DNA of 32,158 nucleotides from Chara braunii (GCA_003427395.1 BFEA01000314.1:855188-887345), one strand, 5' to 3'. Shown: positions 11,624-19,568, counted from the first letter of the stretch. Numbers and translations: made by a program. Notes: generated by a model from the letters alone, not told the origin.

Positions 11624-11684
11624 CAGACTGTTTCGTCGGACTTTCACCGACTCACCAGGAGGTTGAACCTGGACAGACAGTCTG
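11624..11684 (-). ncRNA. hammerhead ribozyme motif, core-damaged copy
   Basis: Read on the minus strand, this has the same architecture as the complete hammerhead at 16027-16086. Stem III strands CAGACTG and CAGTCTG pair perfectly over 7 bp. Stem II is GTCGG/CCGAC with a 7-base loop, followed by the conserved GAAA. The catalytic box reads CTGGTGA instead of CTGATGA, so the conserved A6 is G. Next to the expected GTC cleavage triplet there is a TGTC duplication that spoils stem I pairing. In the hammerhead family both defects should abolish or strongly reduce self-cleavage. It is best read as a decayed relative of the other copy. Confidence 0.7.
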
Positions 11685-11859
11685 CCCAGGAGGCATTTGA
11701 TTGATGGATAAGGACTCACCACATCGCCCAGAGTTAGCGATACCCACCCCTGAGAGAGAAAAGTGGTCGACTTCAATCACACAAACCGTGCAAACCTATC
11801 AAATTGCCGGTCGAAACCCCTGACAAGAACGGCAGTAAGTCTGAGAAACTAATCTGACA

Positions 11860-11866
<7 letters not shown>
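11685..11866. other. flank of the degenerate hammerhead
   Basis: On the minus strand this lies upstream of the ribozyme motif and may be part of the same element. No LTR, primer-binding site or tRNA match recognised. Confidence 0.35.

Positions 11867-11932
<66 letters not shown>
11867..11932. repeat. (TG)n microsatellite
   Basis: About 33 TG units, grading into GC-containing variants to about 11970. Confidence 0.97.
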
Positions 11933-11936
<4 letters not shown>

Positions 11937-12007
11937 CGCGTGCGTGCGTCCGTGCGTGCGTGTGCGTGTGTCGGTTTGTCGGCCCCGGCTGCACCACACG
12001 ACACTAT

Positions 12008-12097
12008 ACATGCATTTAGTCGACATCTGGACCAGATGCATTCGAATAATCCCAACAAGTTGAATGCATTGGGTCCACAGAGCGTCGAAATGCATGT
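12008..12097. repeat. imperfect inverted repeat, about 36-bp arms
   Basis: The left arm (12008-12043) begins ACATGCATTT and ends ATGCATTC. The reverse complement of the right arm (12062-12097) begins and ends with the same words and shares GGACC between them. The loop is about 18 bp. A foldback of 90 bp between two TG microsatellites could be a small MITE remnant. No TSD is evident. Confidence 0.65.
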
Positions 12098-12140
12098 GCG
12101 TTGTTGTTCACTGGAGCGAGGAACTCTGTGTGCGCGTGTC

Positions 12141-12144
<4 letters not shown>

Positions 12145-12187
<43 letters not shown>
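12145..12187. repeat. (TG)n microsatellite
   Basis: About 20 TG units. Confidence 0.97.
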
Positions 12188-12189
<2 letters not shown>

Positions 12190-12378
12190 GCAAAGGGTGC
12201 AATAACCTTATCCCCGATGATGTAGAAGCACCGACGCTCCTGCAATTGGCGGACACGCGAAACTCCAAAAGAGCGTGGCGACCGTCCATATCCATATCCA
12301 CCAACGGAGGACCGGCACTCCCACGAAACGTTGCCGCGCGCCTGTAGGCTCGGCTGCCCTTGGCAGGCAGGCATAATT

Positions 12379-12422
12379 CAGCCTCGGAAAAAAAACTGGA
12401 GGTCGTTTTTTTTCCGAGGCTG
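12379..12422. repeat. perfect 18-bp inverted repeat hairpin
   Basis: CAGCCTCGGAAAAAAAAC at 12379-12396 is followed by an 8-base spacer and its exact reverse complement at 12405-12422. The arms are perfectly conserved, unlike most structures nearby, which suggests a recent origin. Confidence 0.9.
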
Positions 12423-12559
12423 CTCCTCCCATCTACTTCCCCCGGCCCCCATCGATGTAACAGCAGTGTCTATGGCCAGCACTCTCCCACACACCACATA
12501 CAACCCACACACACACCCACGCACACCCACGCACACCCGTGATGGCCAAAGACTCTACC

Positions 12560-12690
12560 AATACCGAACGGGGGGAGCAGGCCAACCACCTCAGTTGGTT
12601 GGCACCAAGAGGGCCGCAGGTGGCCAGTGGGGATTGAACCCACGACCTCCTGAATGTCACTTGCGTCGTGCCCACCCAACTGCTCGTAAT
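12560..12690 (-). mobile_element. tRNA-headed SINE-like element
   Basis: The minus strand at 12690-12621 resembles a tRNA. An A-box-like segment GAGCAGTTGGG lies at about 12676-12686, and a B box GGTTCAATCC at 12631-12640 is followed by CCACTGG. The body continues to about 12560. RNA polymerase III boxes at this spacing are the head of plant SINEs. No convincing tail or TSD was found, so a decayed tRNA pseudogene is the alternative. Confidence 0.5.
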
Positions 12691-12699
12691 TGTGTGATT

Positions 12700-13159
12700 T
12701 AATCAACGTGGGAATCTTGGTCGTCTCGTCGTCCAAAAAAACGGGTGAAAAGAAGTATTGTCTCTCCTTTCGCGTTCGAGAAGCAAAAGAAGCACGAGCA
12801 TTGACGCCAGCTCAGCATCTCCGGCCACGTGTCCGGCCACGTGTTACTCCATTCCATGCGTGCCAGCAACGCGATTGGAGCTTGAGAGTCTATCACCGAT
12901 CGCGGGCTCGTCGCACTCCGCTGTTGTCGGTAGGTTCTACCGCCCTCTCGCCTTCACCCCTATCCCCCTTTCCGTACCCCCCTCCCCCTTTCCCAACCTC
13001 CCTCACTCTCCCGCTCTCTCCTGTTGGGCATCGGCATCTTGCCACTGCCATCTTCGTCTAAACCTCCGGCGAGGTTTCGATCTCTCTCTCTCTCTCTTCT
13101 ACCTGATCTCGTCTACGTGCCTCCGTGTGGTCTCGGTTTTGCAACCGGTAGTCTTCCTT
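12700..13159. other. no recognised gene
   Basis: C/T-rich sequence with short frames. Nothing recognised. Confidence 0.5.
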
Positions 13160-13270
13160 CTACCGTGTTCACCCGAATAGAACGCCCGGACATTATCCCT
13201 GTATTTGGGCAAACTTGCAATCCAGATGCAGCGATCATCACCGGGCGTTCTAGTCGGGTGAAGACGGTAG
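13160..13270. mobile_element. MITE-like foldback, 30-bp terminal inverted repeats
   Basis: The left arm 13160-13189 (CTACCGTGTTCACCCG onward, ending AACGCCCGG) and the inverted right arm 13241-13270 match at 28 of 30 positions, enclosing 51 bp. Both sides are flanked by 'tcttc', and a longer GTAGTCTTC occurs just outside the left arm and overlapping the right end. This could be a degraded 8-9 bp TSD of hAT or Mutator type. There is no coding capacity. Class assignment is tentative. Confidence 0.65.
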
Positions 13271-13377
13271 TCTTCTGTTGTTAATCGTGCTGACTGCTCT
13301 CCCTGTTTTATATTGCTCTCTGTTTCTCAGTGATCATTATGTTAGTTGTTTGTCTCGTATTCTTGTTTCTCTTTCCT

Positions 13378-13378
<1 letters not shown>

Positions 13379-13456
<78 letters not shown>
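13379..13456. repeat. 78-bp T homopolymer
   Basis: An uninterrupted T run, equivalent to a long poly(A) tail of a minus-strand insertion. Length is prone to assembly error. Confidence 0.95.
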
Positions 13457-13457
<1 letters not shown>

Positions 13458-13790
13458 GTTTCCGAACTCTCGTAGTCTAGTCGTTTCTCTCTCTTCGCCC
13501 TTCCCGCCGTCCTCCCACTTTGTGCCTTTGTACAGTCAGGCAGCAAGTACCTCCTCGTTTTCATCTTCTCCACGATGCGTCTTCTCTTTGGATGGATGTG
13601 ATGTGATTACATACATGCTGTTTCCCGCGCAAGTAATCGCTGCTCTGATGTGCTTTTCCCGCCAATACGAATGTTGGCGCTGCGTTTCTCTTCATCGTGC
13701 TCCGTCCTCCTCTACCCGCCGTCCGAACGATGACGTTTGCTTCTTCTCCCTCTCTCATCATCCTCTCCGTTTGGTGTTGCAGTTCACATT
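13457..13790. other. no recognised gene
   Basis: Pyrimidine-rich sequence with short frames only. Confidence 0.5.
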
Positions 13791-14216
13791 CCTCGAAACA
13801 CATGATCTCTCCCATCTCCAGCGCTTTTTTTAACAACTTGTATTAGTATGTATTATATTGGCGGGAACCGGGCCCGGCGTCCGGCACATCAGGGCGCCAA
13901 CCATCCGGGCTAGGCTGGGCACTCCGGCCGAGCCTGACTGCGGTTGCTTCCTCCCCGCTCTTACTGTTATTCCATGCCCTTTCCCGCCTTTTTTTCAATT
14001 CCCGCCTTTTTCCCCCTCGAACACATGACCTCTCCCATCTCCCGCGCTTTTTTAACAACTTGTATTATGTATTATATTGGCGGGAACCGGGCCCGGCGTC
14101 CGTCACATCAGGGCGCCAACCATCGGGCTAGGCTGGGCACTCCGGCAGAGCCTGACTGCGGTTGCTTCCCCCCGCTCTTGCTGTTATTCCATGCCCTTTC
14201 CCGCCTATTTTTCCCG
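13791..14216. repeat. tandem direct repeat, about 223-bp unit
   Basis: Two copies start at 13791 and 14015 with 'cctcga.acacatga'. Each contains a GC-rich block with GGGCCCGGCG and TTGGCG..CGCCAA arms, then 'gagcctgactgcggttgctt' and a polypyrimidine end. The copies are highly similar and differ by small indels. No gene in them. Confidence 0.9.
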
Positions 14217-14568
14217 CTTACTGTTCGTGGCGAATCTTATTCTCTTGTCGGGTAATGCAATCGCAGCTTCTCTCTCTTTGCGCTCCTCTGTTAGCACATG
14301 TTCGCCTCCCTTTCGATTGATGGTTTCGTCGCCTGATGTCGTTTGTTGGGGTTGTTAGGACCGTCTCTTTTCGTTTATGCTCCTCGTTGTTTCTTTTTCT
14401 TTTTCTTTTTCTTTTCCTTTTTTCCTCTTCTTTTTTGAACCAGAGGGCTGCGCCGCGCTCTGCAGCAGTGCAATACAACAGAGGCAACGCCGGAGGGGTC
14501 GAGTAAGCAAAAAGCCTACCCGTCTGACCCCTCCGTGGCCCCGAAAAATTACTTACAGTAATTCAATC
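14217..14568. other. no recognised gene
   Basis: Short frames and a (TTTTTC)n-like tract near 14390-14430. Confidence 0.5.
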
Positions 14569-15210
14569 GAGTCTCTCGCTGCTTCTCCGTGGCCCAGAAA
14601 AATAATGATCCATCGCGTCTCTCGCTGCTTCTCTTTGCTATTTCTCGTCCTCTCCACCCCCTGCTTGTTGCGATATACTTGCTCCCGTGTACAGAAAATG
14701 TTGTGCAAAAAAAAGAAAATGTTGTGCCCTTTATAGTCGCTCTCGCCATAGCCCCCGCTGTCTGATCAGTCTAGCTGATCCGCTGATTCGCCTTTCTCTG
14801 GCTTCGCTTTCTGTGCTTGCCTCTTGGAGGGGGCAAGTGTTCATCGAGTCTCTCGCTGCTTCTCTTTGCTATCTCTCGTCCTTTTCACTCCCTGCTTGTT
14901 GCGATATACATTATTCTCCCATGTTCAGGAAATGTTGAGCCCTTACAGTCTTCGCCATAGGCCATAGCCGCCGCTGTCTGATCAGTCTAGCTGATCCTTC
15001 TTTCTCTTGCTTTGCTTTCGGTTCTTGCCTCTTGGAGGGGTAAGTTTTTTCTTGCCGCACGCAGTCATTCAGTGTGCCGCTTCTCTTGCTGCTTCTCTCT
15101 TCCTCCTCTCCCCCTGCTCGGTCCGGTGCGCGTAGTCTCACGTGCGAAACAAACGTCGTACCTGTATAGTCGTCTTCGCCATAGCCGCCGTTTCGTGATC
15201 AGTATTGCAT
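14569..15210. repeat. degenerate tandem repeat, about 217-231-bp unit
   Basis: The word 'gtctctcgctgcttctctttgct' recurs at 14617 and 14848 and, more diverged, near 15075. The block 'tctgatcagtctagctgatcc' recurs at 14761 and 14978, with a shorter 'gatcagt' near 15198. Each unit also carries 'cttgcctcttggagggg'. Roughly three copies. Confidence 0.8.
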
Positions 15211-15240
15211 TGTGCGCTGAACACGACTATCTTCGAGGAT

Positions 15241-15242
15241 CC

Positions 15243-15282
<40 letters not shown>

Positions 15283-15466
15283 CCTGTTTTTTTTTTTTTT
15301 TTTTTTTTTTTCTTTTTTTTTTTTCCTTTTGGAGGTAGGTATATATTCATTGTGGTCACAGTTTGCTCTTTTTCACCCACAGGACCTCCTCCGTGCACGC
15401 ACGGATTCCAACCGGCGCCCTCAGCCTCAAGAGCCGAGTCTCTTAACCACTACAGCCATGGCACGG
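15241..15466 (-). mobile_element. tRNA-headed SINE with long poly(A)
   Basis: The minus strand begins at 15466 with a 76-base tRNA-like head (15391-15466). It has a 6-bp acceptor pairing (CCGTGC/GCACGG), A box TGGCTGTAGTGGTTAAG, an anticodon arm with a 7-base loop TCTTGAG (anticodon TTG, Gln type), and B box GGTTGGAATCC. A 65-bp body follows, then an A tract interrupted by a few other bases (15241-15325). This head-body-tail order is typical of a SINE. GGATCC on both outer sides is only a weak TSD candidate. Confidence 0.7.
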
Positions 15467-15562
15467 TGTACACAAGTGGATCCATGCCGGTCGTGATATC
15501 CACCCCACCCCTGCATGGCTGTAGTGTCCTTCAACTCACACACACACACACACAGGGCGTCG

Positions 15563-15714
15563 CCGCACGGGACACGAAACGAAAAACGAAACGAGTGCAT
15601 CCTCCTGCAGAAAATGGCCAGGTTCATCGGTTTGCTATAAATAGTAACGAGTGTATTTTGCCACCTTTCGTGGTCAGATGCACTCGTTTCGTTTTCGTTT
15701 CGTGTGCCGTGCGG
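15563..15714. mobile_element. MITE-like element with near-perfect 38-bp inverted repeats
   Basis: The left arm 15563-15601 (CCGCACGGGACACGAAACG onward) and the right arm 15677-15714 are inverted copies differing by one substitution and one A. A looser outer extension reaches GGG/CCC (about 15555-15722), just inside a possible 3-bp ACA duplication. The central 75 bp has no coding capacity but contains a TATA-like CTATAAATAG at 15634-15643. The nearly intact arms suggest a young insertion or an RNA-hairpin source. Superfamily is undetermined. Confidence 0.8.
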
Positions 15715-15821
15715 TCAGACCCACAGTCTTTCAGAATGCTATTTCGATCACCCCTTCGCCCCTGCAATGATTGTGTGATATTCATAATAATATATTAAGC
15801 TTTTACTAATCATATATACTC

Positions 15822-16160
15822 CGACGACACGGTTTGTCACAGCCACTCGTTTCTTGTCCTCTTCTCCCTCTCTGCCTCCGGTTTACCGGGCAGCTCTGTT
15901 TGACGACATATATAACAGTTTGTCACAGCCCCTCGTTTGTTGTCCTCTTCTCTCTCTCTGCCTACGGTTTTACCGGGCAGTTCTGTTTGTGACGATATAT
16001 TGTGACGATATATATATGGGGATTCTGCAGATTGTTGAGGGTTCAGCCTCCTGATGAGTCGGTGAAACTCCGACGAAATAGTTTGCCACAGCCCCTCGTT
16101 TATTGTCCTCTTCTCTCTCTCTGCCTACGGTTTACCGGGCAGTTCTGTTTGTGACGAATA
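15822..16160 (+). repeat. tandem repeat family carrying the hammerhead
   Basis: Three copies of a core running from 'cacagcc.ctcgttt' through 'gcctacggtttaccgggcagttctgttt' begin at about 15839, 15925 and 16088. Only the interval before the third copy contains the complete ribozyme. The sequence before the first copy keeps the ribozyme's 3' half (CTCCGACGA near 15822). Before the second copy the ribozyme is deleted. Each core therefore sits immediately 3' of a hammerhead or its remnant, as expected of a concatemeric copy of a self-cleaving RNA. Confidence 0.8.
16027..16086 (+). ncRNA. complete type III hammerhead self-cleaving ribozyme
   Basis: All conserved parts are present in order. Stem III 5' strand GCAGATTG is at 16027-16034. 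The cleavage triplet GTT is at 16034-16036, with cleavage expected after 16036. Stem I GAGG (37-40) pairs with CCTC (47-50). The catalytic box CTGATGA is at 16051-16057. Stem II GTCGG/CCGAC (58-62/70-74) has loop TGAAACT. The GAAA box is at 16075-16078. Stem III 3' strand TAGTTTGC is at 16079-16086 and gives 8 pairs including G-U wobbles. Hammerheads cleave their own backbone; in plants they occur in retrozymes that spread as circular RNA. GTT is a weaker site than the usual GTC. Confidence 0.85.
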
Positions 16161-16815
16161 TATATATATATACTGAAATTGAAGAAGAAATCACAATTGT
16201 CAGTAGCAATTATCGCTGGAATTGCAAGTATACATCACTACAGTAATACAACTGCAGTCATCATTGTTAAGACTTAAGAGGCTATACTTTTTTTTTTTTT
16301 TTTTTTAACTTAAGAGACTATACTGGTCTGAGTACCTTTTTTTTTTTTTTTTAATAACAACGAGAGGACTCATTATATTGCGAAAAAAAAGGGACTCAGT
16401 CCAGGAATCCATCCACGAACAGCCCGGAAAATACTGGGAGCGTTACCCAGCTTCGGTGCAGGCGCTGGGATGAAGTCCAGCAATAATAGAAATGGCCAAA
16501 ACCGCGCCGCTGCACTGACATTCCACAGCCGTGGGAAGAAAAAGATCCAACATGGGGTGTCGCTCCACGACCGTCGAGTGTAGTGGAGCGGTTGCTATGA
16601 GAAAAGGGAGTGAGTACAGTTCTCCCCGACTCTTTGTAATGATTCGGTATATTGCAGAAACTATGTTCATATTATTATATGAATCTCACCTTTTTTTTTT
16701 CGTTAAAAAAAAAAACAAAAAAAAAACGCTTTGTAGTCTTTCCGAAGCGGTGTGCGGAGACAGTTGTCTTTTCCTGGTGAACGCAAAGCGTTTGCGGACG
16801 TACGGGTCATAGGGG
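16161..16815. other. no gene; T/A tracts and short repeats
   Basis: Contains a direct repeat 'acttaagag.ctatact' (about 16271 and 16308), each copy followed within a few bases by a T run. An adjacent T tract and A tract lie at 16691-16730. No coding sequence recognised. Confidence 0.5.
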
Positions 16816-16934
16816 GCCTCGCTCCACTATGTCGACATTCACAAAAGACAAAAAAATCATGGCGGTGTATACTTCCATGTTCTAGAGGAAGATTCACTCT
16901 CATTTTGCACATTTCGAGAGTAGTGGAGCGAGGT
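16816..16934. repeat. inverted repeat with CCTCGCTCCACT arms
   Basis: CCTCGCTCCACT near 16818-16829 reappears inverted as AGTGGAGCGAGG near 16920-16931, with a further outer base pair on each side. A related 'gtgtagtggagcgg' lies at 16577. This may be a small foldback element of about 119 bp. Confidence 0.55.
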
Positions 16935-17257
16935 CCATAATCGCTGGCTCTCTCGCGTGGTACGTACGTTAGTATTTTTCTGTCACGAGAAGACAGATTT
17001 GCTTTGCTTTGCTTTGTTATGCAGTCACTGAAATACAAACTCAAAAAAAAAAAGAAAAAAAAAAAAGGAAAACTTGATCTCACCACGCGTGCAGCGTGCA
17101 AACCCCTCCCCTTCCCCCCCGCCCGGGGGCGGGGTTCTGGGGGAAGAAGTCAAAGCTCAAAGCATGACTTACAGATTGTGACGCAGGAGTTTGTGCAGGG
17201 CGTTGACTTTTTTGAATTATTATTTTTTGAAAACATCATGAAGGCATGGAACATCAT

Positions 17258-17292
<35 letters not shown>

Positions 17293-17493
17293 TAGTGGAA
17301 CATCATGAGGGAGTATGTTAAGCCCTGGTTGTTGTAGAGGCCGGAGGCTGGACACACGGGGTCACTGTCTCTCCTGGCAGGACTGCGGAGCGGTCCTCCT
17401 CGAAAGTATTCCATTACAGCCAGGGCGTTCATGTTGTACTGTGGTTCGCGTTGAGATCAGAGTAGGACCTCTTTTTTTTTTTTTTTTTAACAT
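16935..17493. other. no gene; A-rich and GA repeats
   Basis: Holds an A/G tract at 17042-17067 and a short GA microsatellite at 17260-17292 flanked by two copies of 'tggaacatcatgag'. A T tract follows at 17471-17488. No gene recognised. Confidence 0.5.
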
Positions 17494-17668
17494 TTTTTTT
17501 TTTTTTTTTTTTGACTGCCTTGAGATATCAATATTGAGCTGGCCGGCCCCAGGCAATTCCTCTTAAGTATTTGGTTTTACTCGTCAAGTTCCATCATCTG
17601 GATTTGAACAGGGGTCTGTATTTCAACAGTTCATGAGGGTGTGTACCCACTGAGCTACTGTAGGCTCT
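17494..17668 (-). mobile_element. tRNA-headed SINE with poly(A) tail
   Basis: On the minus strand the head (about 17665-17593) contains an excellent A box TAGCTCAGTGGGTA, an anticodon-like CTCATGA, and a B box GTTCAAATCC at the proper spacing. An AT-rich body of about 75 bp follows and ends in a pure A tract (17494-17511). This is the classic layout of a plant SINE. A short AAGAG on both sides is too weak to call a TSD. Confidence 0.7.
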
Positions 17669-18169
17669 TGGGTGCGCTGCAGTAGTAGAACTTCAGAGGC
17701 GCTACAATAAATATATTGTGTGGATTAATGCCTTTTCTTGGCCATCAAGTGTAGTATATCTGTTATCTGATCAGTAATTAAAGAAAAAATAAAATGGTGT
17801 GGAGTTGCCACTTAATAGAACGTAAATGCCGAATCTGAAGGTGTCTTTAGTATCACTGCCCTGTCGTGAAAACGGGTAGGGTGACCACAGGGGGAGGGAG
17901 CTAAAAATCAAATCGTTCGTAACTGTTCTCGTTATCGTTGGTAGCTTTGGCTTTGATAGATCAAGGTGTTTAATCATCGAAAGCTCCTCTCTATGGAATA
18001 GACACTGATCGTTGTACAGGGTGGAAATGGTAAACACCGCAGACAGACTATAACACACTTCGACGGCGTTCGGGGGGGGGAAGAACAAGGTGTTTGATAA
18101 TAATGCTGTTAAAAAAAACAAAGTGTCATCACAGAAATATTTAAGGAGAAAAATAACTGTTTGATAAAA
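17669..18169. other. no recognised gene
   Basis: AT-rich sequence. The minus-strand frame over 17771-18247 has no motif I recognise and runs through the tRNA-like sequence. Confidence 0.5.
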
Positions 18170-18246
18170 GCGGATATATAGGTTAAAGGTAAATTGTCTG
18201 CCTTCCAAACAGGCAGGTGATATGGGCTCGATTCCCGTTATCCGCA
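18170..18246 (+). tRNA. tRNA-Gly(UCC)-like sequence, probably a pseudogene
   Basis: A perfect 7-bp acceptor stem GCGGATA/TATCCGC is followed by discriminator A. The D-loop is GGTTAAAGGTAAA. The anticodon loop CTTCCAA (anticodon TCC, Gly) closes with a C-A mismatch. A 5-bp T-stem ATGGG/CCCGT has loop CTCGATT. Two extra bases sit between the acceptor and D arms, and the invariant T54 of TTCGA is C. This suggests a decayed gene. The acceptor and T-arm recall organellar tRNA-Gly, so transfer of mitochondrial or plastid DNA is possible. An A tract 23 bp downstream also allows a SINE head. Confidence 0.6.
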
Positions 18247-18660
18247 ATTGCTTTTGATTTGATGGGGAAAAAAAAAAACCTTACGAATTTGAAATGTGCG
18301 TAGCTAATGTTAAAACTTGTCGACAAATGTTGAAAAATGTTTGCCAACCAAAAAAAATCTTACTAAAAAACAAAAACAAAAAAATTACTCAAAAAAAAAA
18401 AAAAAAACCTTTCCCGGCCTCGACTTTCTATTGGCAATGAAAGGTGTACTTCTTCCAAAAAAAAAAAAAAAAAAAAAAAACTTTCGGAGCCTTCCAAAAA
18501 AAACAAACAAACAAGGCCGGTGAATTTTCACAAAAATTACAAGGGATTGAAAAGTTATCTATTTTTTTAATGGTAATCTGCCTGTTAAGAAAGTAACCAA
18601 GAAAACGGCGGTGTTGCAGCCGATCGTATTTGTGTCATCGTTGGGGGGGCCAGGCCCTTG
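18247..18660. other. no gene; multiple A tracts
   Basis: Five or more A runs of 8-24 bp lie between 18268 and 18502. No coding sequence recognised. Confidence 0.55.
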
Positions 18661-19324
18661 AATGATGATGGATTTTTTGGAAAGCATTCAAGATAACGGC
18701 GGGCGGGGATTTATAGGGTTGGGAGAGCGAGAGGGAAGAAGGGAGAGTTCGAACCGCCGCAAGTACACGGCCCCAGCGGTGGAGAAAGTTTTTGTCGCCT
18801 CAAGCAAAACTCGGAGGGGCCGCGCGGCGTGGGGGGCCGTTGGAAAAAAAAATCGGCGGCCTCGGAAGTGGTGCGGGTTTCATGCGGACACCCGCGGGCA
18901 GATGTGTGGTGTACTGGTGCTTGAAACAGCAAAGGAGTTGGGGGGGGGGGGGGGGAAACCCGTAAAACGCAAACACGAGAAGTAAAAAAATAGACACAAG
19001 GATATCAGAACGCAAAAGCGAAAAAAAAAAAAAAACAGAAAGAAAACAAGAAAAAAATAATTCGTTTCTTTTATCTTCTTCCTTACAACTCCTCCTGTTC
19101 CACGTGGATGTAGGTTGAGCGGCGGCTGCTGCCCCCACCCCCGTGTGTCATATCGACCCACTTGCACACAGCCAAAAGGCAAAGAGGCAAAGAAAAGAAG
19201 AAGGGAACAGCCAAACATAACAAAACAGGAGGAAAAGTTTCCTTATGTCGGTAAGGGGAGGTTCTGTTCGGGGGTGTATAGCAGGTGCGGTGAACTGTAA
19301 ATTTCTTTTCACCGTGCTTGGTGT
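18661..19324. other. G-rich segment, unassigned open frame
   Basis: A 107-codon plus-strand frame (18662-18985) has a basic, Gly-rich translation and a poly-G run near 18942-18955. It shows no family signature and I doubt it is a gene. Confidence 0.35.
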
Positions 19325-19440
19325 GAAATTGAAAAAGAAGAGTCCTTCGGGACATCCGTTAAAATTGGAAAGATACAGAGAAGATTAGCATGGCCCCTGC
19401 GCAAGGATGACACAAAAAAAAAAAAAGAAACTGAAAAAGA
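19325..19440 (+). pseudogene. U6 snRNA retropseudogene, 3'-truncated, 14-bp TSD
   Basis: Positions 19342-19413 match U6 snRNA from its 5' hairpin (GTCCTTCGGGACATC) through ACAGAGA, TTAGCATGG and CCCCTGCGCAAGGATGACAC. They stop about 30 bases short of the normal 3' end and run straight into about 13 A's. The insert is bracketed by GAAATTGAAAAAGA (19325-19338) and GAAACTGAAAAAGA (about 19426-19439), a TSD with one mismatch. A truncated small RNA with A-tail and TSD is a product of LINE-type reverse transcription. It cannot make functional U6, which needs its 3' end. Confidence 0.93.
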
Positions 19441-19568
19441 TGTGTTGGTTATCACTTTTAGAGCGAATCTGATAACGATTTTTTTGTGTTGATTATCAAA
19501 TTTGGGGTGACAAGATCAGTTGGGTTGGGAAGAGTCAAAAGAGTGCGGGAGGAAGTGAGACTTGGGGC

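Noticed and set aside
13379-13456. 78-bp T run as a retroposon tail
   Set aside because: I could find no flanking direct repeat or recognisable body on the minus strand, so it stays a homopolymer.
18745-18760. GAGTTCGAACCGCC as a tRNA B box
   Set aside because: No A box at the right distance and no tRNA-like arms around it.
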